A DNA stretch of 10,194 nt, from positions 1 through 10,194 of the forward strand of contig JBBRMR010000122.1 of NCBI GenBank assembly GCA_038230735.1, read 5' to 3'. Under the pieces are notes generated by a model, which saw only the letters and a list, made by a program, of their open reading frames with translations, ran no database searches and had not been told where the DNA came from. The translations under genes were made by a program, and so were the position numbers. Shown piece by piece: positions 6,520 through 10,194 of this stretch; the stretch's first letter is position 1; each line of letters starts with the position of its first letter. This stretch comes from Arcicella sp038230735 (lineage in GTDB: Bacteria; Bacteroidota; Bacteroidia; Cytophagales; Spirosomataceae).

Positions 6520-6598
6520 AAATGCAATTAACGATATTTTTTAGTCAATTCAAATTTTCAATTTTATCGTTAAAAATTGGTTGTTCCTGATTGCATTT
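6520..6598. repeat. Split palindrome in the divergent intergenic region
   Basis: The left arm AAATGCAATTAACGATA (6520-6536) is matched by the right arm in two pieces: TATCGTTAA (6565-6573) and TTGCATTT (6591-6598). A 17-nt insertion separates the pieces. All 17 left-arm bases find partners. It lies in the 203-bp region between the paraoxonase-like gene (minus) and DUF4293 (plus), just upstream of the DUF4293 promoter, so it may be an operator or an RNA hairpin. No other feature is seen in this region. Confidence 0.5.
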
Positions 6599-6618
6599 AG
6601 ATTTAAAATACAACTCCC

Positions 6619-6649
6619 TTGCTAAACACTGATAAGTTTTAGAACTTTG
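6619..6649 (+). promoter_or_regulatory. Bacteroidota-type promoter for DUF4293
   Basis: TTG at 6619-6621, a 20-bp spacer, then GAACTTTG at 6642-6649, one mismatch from the -7 consensus TAnnTTTG. Transcription would begin some 20 nt before the ATG at 6675, giving a short A-rich leader (AAAAAACGAAAAAAA). Confidence 0.5.
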
Positions 6650-6674
6650 CTGTCTGAACAAAAAACGAAAAAAA

Positions 6675-7151
6675 ATGCTTCAAAGAATCCAAACCTTATT
6701 ATTAGCCCTGGTGGCAATTGCGATGTTGGCGGTAACGGCTTTACCGATGTGGGAGAAAAGTAGTGCCACCCTCAATGAAAAAGTTACTTTAACTTCTTTT
6801 GCCTTAGAACATTTTAAGGCTACTGCTTCGGTCAATAGTTCAAACACGATGCTAATTGCCATTTTAGCCATTATATCAGCTTGTATTGCCGCTTTTTCAA
6901 TTATGCAGTACAAGAAAAGAATGTTACAAATGACTTTGGGATTGATAAATTCTATTACAATCGCTATCGTATTGGGCTATACGTTTTACCAAGTTTTCAA
7001 AGTGGGTATTCCGATGTTTGAGCCTGAGAATCAAGGAAGTTACGGAGCAGGGTTCATTGCGGCAGTGGTAGCAATGTTGTGCAATATGATTGCTAATCGT
7101 TTTATCAGAAGAGACGAAATGTTGGTGAAGTCGGCGGATAGAATGAGATAG
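6675..7151 (+). CDS. DUF4293 family four-helix membrane protein
   Basis: 158 residues with the DUF4293 hallmarks: the opening MLQRIQTLLLALVAIAML, then an LPMW segment, and the ending CNMIANRFIRRDEMLVKSAD followed by RMR. Four membrane segments are visible at about 5-25, 60-78, 86-107 and 124-142, with short loops; the 26-58 loop should face outside and the Arg-rich C-terminus (RRDEMLVKSADRMR) the cytoplasm. The family is, as far as I know, confined to Bacteroidota and has no assigned function; the high conservation of its ends suggests a housekeeping membrane role. It is monocistronic, divergent from the paraoxonase-like gene and convergent with xylA. The start is supported by the conserved MLQRIQT. 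Confidence 0.88.
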   Translation: MLQRIQTLLLALVAIAMLAVTALPMWEKSSATLNEKVTLTSFALEHFKATASVNSSNTMLIAILAIISACIAAFSIMQYKKRMLQMTLGLINSITIAIVLGYTFYQVFKVGIPMFEPENQGSYGAGFIAAVVAMLCNMIANRFIRRDEMLVKSADRMR

Positions 7152-7157
7152 ATTTAG

Positions 7158-7249
7158 AGGTTAAAAGGTAAAGGGTCAAAAGGTGAAGGGATTTGTGGTC
7201 TAATTGTTGACCTTTACCTTTCACCTTTTGACCCTCTACCTTTTGACCT
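7158..7249. repeat. Long hairpin of RGGTNAAA words between convergent genes (DUF4293 / xylA)
   Basis: 7158-7187 pairs with 7220-7249 over 30 bp with one A:C mismatch and one T:G wobble, and three more pairs extend it inward (7188-7190 with 7217-7219). The left arm is four near-tandem words: AGGTTAAA, AGGTAAA, GGGTCAAA, AGGTGAAG. The right arm, read on the minus strand, holds six (AGGTCAAA, AGGTAGA, GGGTCAAA, AGGTGAA, AGGTAAA, GGTCAAC). GGTC/GACC (7197-7200 with 7209-7212) can form an inner stem. It fills the gap between the DUF4293 stop (7151) and the xylA stop (7253), so it probably ends transcription from both sides. Confidence 0.8.
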
Positions 7250-7252
7250 ATT

Positions 7253-8587
7253 TTAAATATACTGATTAATAATATTTTCAAATAATTCTTGCTTGCCGCT
7301 TGTTTGTGCTGGTTCACCGATTTCGTGAGCAAAGTTTCTCAAATCTTCCAAAGTTAAAATGCCTGATTCGTATTCTGCCCCTTTTCCTGAGTCAAAAGAA
7401 GCGTAACGTTCTTGACGTAATTTTATGTAAGGTGATTTTGTCAAAATATCATCCGCAATCACTAAGGCACGGGCAAAAGCATCCATTCCACCCACGTGAG
7501 CGTAGAAAATATCCACTAAATCCGTTGAATTTCTACGGGTTTTTGCATCAAAATTGATACCTCCGTGCGTCAATCCACCCGCTTCCAAGAAAATCAACAT
7601 GGTCTCTGCCAATTCATTCAAGTTGGTTGGAAATTGGTCAGTGTCCCATCCGTTTTGATAATCGCCACGGTTGGCATCCATGCTGCCCAACATCCCCGCA
7701 TCCGCCGCCACTTGGATTTCGTGTTGGAAAGTATGCCCCGCTAAAGTGGCGTGGTTTACTTCCAAATTCAACATAAAATCGTTCTCTAAACCGTATTCTT
7801 TCAAGAAACCAATCACCGTTGCCGCATCGAAATCATACTGATGTTTTGTGGGTTCACAGGGTTTAGGCTCAATAAAAAACTTGCCCTTGAAACCGTTTTT
7901 GCGAGCATAATCACGAGCCATCGTCAAGAAACGTCCCAAGTGAGCCACCTCCCGTTTTATGTCGGTATTCAACAAGGTCATATAGCCTTCACGACCACCC
8001 CAGAACACATAGTTTTCTCCACCCAAAGCAATCGTAGCATCAATCGCACATTTCACTTGCGTACCCGCATGAGCCAACACCTTGAAATCTGGATTAGTGG
8101 AAGCACCATTCATATACTTCGGATTCGAGAATACATTAGCAGTTCCCCATAACAGTTTTACGCCGCTTGCCGCTTGTTTTGGCTTGGCATAATCCACGAT
8201 GGCGTTCAAATTACGCTCGTATTCTGACAATGAATTTCCCCCATCAACCAAGTCAATATCGTGGAAACAATAGTATGGCGTACCTAATTTGGTCATAAAT
8301 TCAAAGGCGGCATCCATTTTCTCTTTGGCTCTGGCTACGGCATCAACTTGTGCATCCCAAGGAAAATTCTTTGTTCCTGGACCAAAAGGGTCAGCCCCCG
8401 TTCCACAGAAAGTATGCCAATAAGCAGTGGCAAAACGCAATTGCTCTTTCATAGTTTTGCCGCCCACGATACGGTTTTCATCGTACCATTTAAACGCCAA
8501 AGGGTTATCGGATTCTCTCCCTTCAAACTGAACTTTGCCAATTCCTGGGAAAAATTCTTTATCTCCCAACGTGATATTCGCCATCAT
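7253..8587 (-). CDS. xylA: Xylose isomerase
   Basis: Interconverts D-xylose and D-xylulose in the cytoplasm, the first step of the isomerase route of pentose catabolism; it is a metal-dependent TIM barrel, usually tetrameric. Numbering from MANITLG (443 residues, normal for the long class II type), the catalytic CFHDIDL has His108. Metal ligands are present: Glu239 (FFIEPKP), Glu275 and His278 (NLEVNH), Asp303 (SMDANRGD), Asp314 and Asp316 (GWDTDQFP) and Asp346 (INFDAK). VFWGGREGY (193-201) is also present. The frame extends to a TTG at 8593, but other long-type enzymes begin M..TLGDKEFFPGIGKVQFEG, so ATG at 8587 or 8584 is preferred; adjacent ATGATG leaves one codon of doubt. There is no xylulokinase, transporter or xylose regulator in view, so control is by something elsewhere or by the palindromes upstream. 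The gene is complete with all key residues. Confidence 0.95.
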   Translation of the reverse strand: MMANITLGDKEFFPGIGKVQFEGRESDNPLAFKWYDENRIVGGKTMKEQLRFATAYWHTFCGTGADPFGPGTKNFPWDAQVDAVARAKEKMDAAFEFMTKLGTPYYCFHDIDLVDGGNSLSEYERNLNAIVDYAKPKQAASGVKLLWGTANVFSNPKYMNGASTNPDFKVLAHAGTQVKCAIDATIALGGENYVFWGGREGYMTLLNTDIKREVAHLGRFLTMARDYARKNGFKGKFFIEPKPCEPTKHQYDFDAATVIGFLKEYGLENDFMLNLEVNHATLAGHTFQHEIQVAADAGMLGSMDANRGDYQNGWDTDQFPTNLNELAETMLIFLEAGGLTHGGINFDAKTRRNSTDLVDIFYAHVGGMDAFARALVIADDILTKSPYIKLRQERYASFDSGKGAEYESGILTLEDLRNFAHEIGEPAQTSGKQELFENIINQYI

Positions 8588-8617
8588 TTTCAAATTTTAT
8601 GATTATTTCTTAATTTC

Positions 8618-8640
8618 TAGCAAAATAAGTGATTTTGCTA
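8618..8640. promoter_or_regulatory. Palindromic operator candidate upstream of xylA
   Basis: TAGCAAAAT (8618-8626) and ATTTTGCTA (8632-8640) form a perfect 9-bp inverted repeat with a 5-bp centre (AAGTG), 30 bp upstream of the xylA start. This size and symmetry suit a dimeric repressor or activator, but no matching regulator is in the window. It could also form a hairpin in the leader mRNA. Confidence 0.45.
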
Positions 8641-8642
8641 TG

Positions 8643-8675
8643 TGTTCTATACTGTTCTAATATTTTACTGTAAAA
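8643..8675. other. Direct repeat and small palindrome upstream of xylA
   Basis: TGTTCTA occurs at 8643-8649 and again at 8653-8659, exactly 10 bp (about one helical turn) apart, as expected for a tandem protein-binding site. Next to it TTTTAC-T-GTAAAA (8663-8675) is a perfect 6-bp palindrome. These sites lie just beyond the 8618-8640 inverted repeat and may be part of the same control region. I find no good TAnnTTTG promoter with correct spacing here. Confidence 0.3.
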
Positions 8676-8743
8676 GTATTATTTTTTCATAGAAAAGCAA
8701 AATAAAGTGAAATTATATACTTTGTGCTGAATACGTTATTTTG

Positions 8744-8784
8744 GATATTATACCCGACAGCAATTCCGGTGTGAGTATAATATC
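8744..8784. repeat. 10-bp inverted repeat between bioB and xylA
   Basis: GATATTATAC (8744-8753) and GTATAATATC (8775-8784) are perfect inverted copies around a 21-nt GC-richer centre (with CCG...CGG). It lies 114 bp downstream of the bioB stop and 157 bp upstream of xylA. There is no T-run after either arm, so a simple terminator is unlikely; it could be an operator or a leader RNA stem. The rest of the 304-bp gap (8785-8897) holds no supportable gene. Confidence 0.45.
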
Positions 8785-8897
8785 TTTCAAGTATTTAGTT
8801 CTAAATTCAATGGAACAAGAACTGTCATTACCTTATCTATCCTTACGAATTGAATTAGATAATTACGTTTAGTTTTATAAGGAAATGGATTCCCGTG

Positions 8898-9899
8898 TTA
8901 CATGACCTCCACACTCGGAATAAAATTTACTTCCACTGATTGCTTTTTCTCTTTAAAAGCCTGCCGTGGTTTGATGCTCAGGATTTGGAACAATTCTTTA
9001 TCGTTAGAAACCGCTGGGTTTGGCGTGGTTAAAAGTACATCGCCCGAAAAGATGGAATTTGCCCCTGCCATAAAACATAGCGTTTGCCCTTCGTAGGACA
9101 TATCCATTCGCCCCGCCGAAAGCCTCACCATTGATTTTGGCATCAAAATTCTTGCCGTGGCAATCGTTCTAACCATATCCCAAATACTGGCGGGTTCTTG
9201 TTCTCCCAAGGGTGTTCCTTTAATGGGGACAAGATTGTTAATTGGTACAGAATCAGGATGTTGTGGCATATTCGCAAGGGTTTTTAACATTCCCATACGG
9301 TCAGCATCATCTTCGCCCAAACCAATAATTCCTCCCGAACAAACTGATAATTTCGCCTTACGGACGTTGTCAATGGTATTCAGACGGTCAGAAAATGTAC
9401 GAGTAGAAATTACGTCTTCGTAGTTCTCTTCGCTGGTGTCAATGTTGTGATTGTAGGCGTACAATCCCGCATTTTTCAACTTTTCGGCTTGCGATTCTGA
9501 TAACATTCCAAGGGTACAGCAGACCTCCAGACCCATCTCATTTACGCCTTTCACCATATCCAAAACTTTGTCGAAGTCCTTATTATCACGGACTTCACGC
9601 CAAGCCGCTCCCATACAAAAACGGGAAGAACCCGCATCTTTGGCACGTTGAGCCGCCGCCAAAACTTCGGGTGTTTCCATCAATTTCTGCACTTTCACAT
9701 CCGTATGATAACGTGCCGCCTGTGAACAGTACGAACAATCCTCTGGACAGCCACCAGTTTTGATGGACAATAGCGTACTGATTTGTACCTCCTGTGGATC
9801 ATTATATTGACGGTGAACCGTGGCAGCCCGATAGACCAATTCCATGAAAGGCAAATTATAAATTTCTTCTACTTCTGTTCTTGTCCAGTTATTTTTCAT
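8898..9899 (-). CDS. bioB: Biotin synthase
   Basis: Radical-SAM enzyme that inserts sulphur into dethiobiotin, the last step of biotin synthesis, in the cytoplasm. 333 residues, in the normal range. The [4Fe-4S]/SAM motif GGCPEDCSYCSQ gives Cys51, Cys55 and Cys58. The [2Fe-2S] cluster ligands are present: Cys95 (RFCMGAAW), Cys127 (EVCCTLG), Cys187 (VCSGGIIGLGE) and the Arg of MVRLSAGRMDM. YNHNIDTS (149-156) and PINNLVPIKGTPL are further family landmarks. The start ATG at 9897-9899 gives MKNNWTRTEVEEIYNLPFMEL, matching other BioB N-termini. No bioA, bioD or bioF is adjacent within the window; bioB alone is common in this phylum. A transposase gene begins 231 bp upstream in the opposite direction, and the bioB promoter lies in that gap. 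Confidence 0.96.
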   Translation of the reverse strand: MKNNWTRTEVEEIYNLPFMELVYRAATVHRQYNDPQEVQISTLLSIKTGGCPEDCSYCSQAARYHTDVKVQKLMETPEVLAAAQRAKDAGSSRFCMGAAWREVRDNKDFDKVLDMVKGVNEMGLEVCCTLGMLSESQAEKLKNAGLYAYNHNIDTSEENYEDVISTRTFSDRLNTIDNVRKAKLSVCSGGIIGLGEDDADRMGMLKTLANMPQHPDSVPINNLVPIKGTPLGEQEPASIWDMVRTIATARILMPKSMVRLSAGRMDMSYEGQTLCFMAGANSIFSGDVLLTTPNPAVSNDKELFQILSIKPRQAFKEKKQSVEVNFIPSVEVM

Positions 9900-9903
9900 T
9901 TCG

Positions 9904-9937
9904 TGATTCGATATTCATGATTCGTTGCGACCGTCGC
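9904..9937. other. Repeat and GC-rich palindrome in the bioB leader
   Basis: TGATTCG occurs at 9904-9910 and 9918-9924 (14-bp period), followed by the odd palindrome GCGAC-C-GTCGC (9927-9937). The short GC-rich block (about 9924-9950) stands out from the AT-rich surroundings and lies in the predicted bioB 5' leader. Possible regulatory stem or trace of an inserted repeat; no known riboswitch is recognised. Confidence 0.3.
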
Positions 9938-9973
9938 TCGGTTCGGGTAGGTTCTCCCAAAATCTTTATGTTT

Positions 9974-10005
9974 CAAAATTAACCCACCTTTTCGGCTTAG
10001 GCAAA
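9974..10005 (-). promoter_or_regulatory. Strong Bacteroidota-type promoter for bioB
   Basis: On the minus strand TTTG (10002-10005), a 20-bp spacer and TAATTTTG (9974-9981) match the -33/-7 consensus exactly. Transcription should start about 7 bp further on, leaving a leader of some 65 nt before the bioB ATG at 9899. Confidence 0.65.
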
Positions 10006-10130
10006 TTTGGGGCATAAAAAAGGCTGAACACAATTTTACAACAAGTTATATTTTGAAGCTGTTTAAACTTTTGAAAAGTATTCCCAAATAAGTGAGAATT
10101 TTGTGGTGCTAAATCATAAAAAATCACGCA

Positions 10131-10194
10131 ATGGGAATACTTAGTAAAAGTACAATTGATACGTGGATTATCCCACATTTAACCGTTGGAAGTA
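10131..10194 (+). CDS. Probable transposase, first 21 codons (cut by window end)
   Basis: ATG at 10131 opens a frame that runs off the right edge: MGILSKSTIDTWIIPHLTVG and one more residue. The pattern 'lsk.tI..wIlPHLs.Gkr' is, from memory, the start of IS4/IS5-type (DDE) transposases common in Bacteroidota. Only 21 residues are visible, so the family is a guess and no catalytic residue can be checked. The left end of the element should lie between the bioB start (9899) and 10131, but its terminal inverted repeat cannot be fixed without the right end. The opposite-strand frame at 9966-10178 looks like a chance ORF. Confidence 0.5.
   Translation, partial: MGILSKSTIDTWIIPHLTVGS

Noticed and set aside
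7105..7332. Minus-strand ORF with repeats KVEGQKVKGKG
   Set aside because: The repeats are the translation of the RGGTNAAA hairpin words, and the frame overlaps the end of xylA and of DUF4293.
7300..8152. Plus-strand ORFs inside xylA
   Set aside because: They are antisense shadows of a gene with all its catalytic residues; no independent signal.
8810..8872. 20-codon plus-strand ORF (MEQELSLPYLSLRIELDNYV) in the bioB-xylA gap
   Set aside because: Too short, no promoter and no recognised family. After the TAG the frame continues FYKEMDSRVT to TGA, which hints at a gene remnant but is not enough to call.
9966..10178. 70-codon minus-strand ORF overlapping the transposase start
   Set aside because: Composition is odd (many Cys, Phe and Asn), no family is recognised, and it covers both the bioB promoter and the transposase start; it looks like a chance frame.
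1..10194. CRISPR array, tRNA, rRNA or known riboswitch
   Set aside because: No regularly spaced identical repeats, no cloverleaf or rRNA-like sequence, and no recognised aptamer were found on either strand by reading.

Overview
The window looks like chromosomal DNA from a member of the Bacteroidota, most likely a Cytophagales-type bacterium (the order is inference). Five things point this way. A DUF4293 membrane protein is present, a family I know only from this phylum. There is a secreted protein with the Bacteroidota 'HLPDVPS...LLQKVEELTLYVIEQ' C-terminal module. There is a CDS with an outer-membrane beta-barrel. Upstream regions are A-rich with no Shine-Dalgarno sequence. Several promoters fit the phylum's -33 TTG / -7 TAnnTTTG pattern. 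The DNA is AT-rich, with mostly single-gene units rather than long operons.

Left part (1-3400), an untidy accessory-like zone. The 3' portion of a beta-barrel gene enters from the left edge. It is followed by about 700 bp without an intact gene of normal size. That stretch holds a 34-codon ORF, the decayed C-terminal ATPase end of a histidine kinase on the minus strand, and a scrap of a secreted repeat protein on the plus strand. Next come an intact secreted coiled-coil protein, a perfect 15-bp bidirectional terminator, and a WYL-domain regulator on the minus strand. A collapsed paralogue of the secreted protein follows on the other side of the regulator.

Middle part (3427-7151), intact genes. 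These are a stand-alone LytTR DNA-binding protein, a two-CBS-domain protein, a PfkB-family sugar or nucleoside kinase (minus), a membrane-anchored paraoxonase/arylesterase-like six-bladed propeller (minus) and DUF4293 (plus).

Right part (7253-10194), metabolic genes. Xylose isomerase (xylA) and biotin synthase (bioB) are both on the minus strand and separated by about 300 bp that carries several inverted repeats. At the extreme right edge the first 21 codons of a probable transposase begin, divergent from bioB.

The genes do not form one pathway. xylA has no xylulokinase or transporter beside it, and bioB has no other biotin gene in view. Two convergent gene junctions (4292-4393 and 7152-7252) carry long hairpins built of short purine-rich repeated words. 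I see no CRISPR array, tRNA or rRNA. I do not see a convincing new biological system. The most interesting signals are the phrase-built hairpins, the gene graveyard with a decayed duplicate, and the possible regulatory palindromes around xylA and in the 6472-6674 divergent region.
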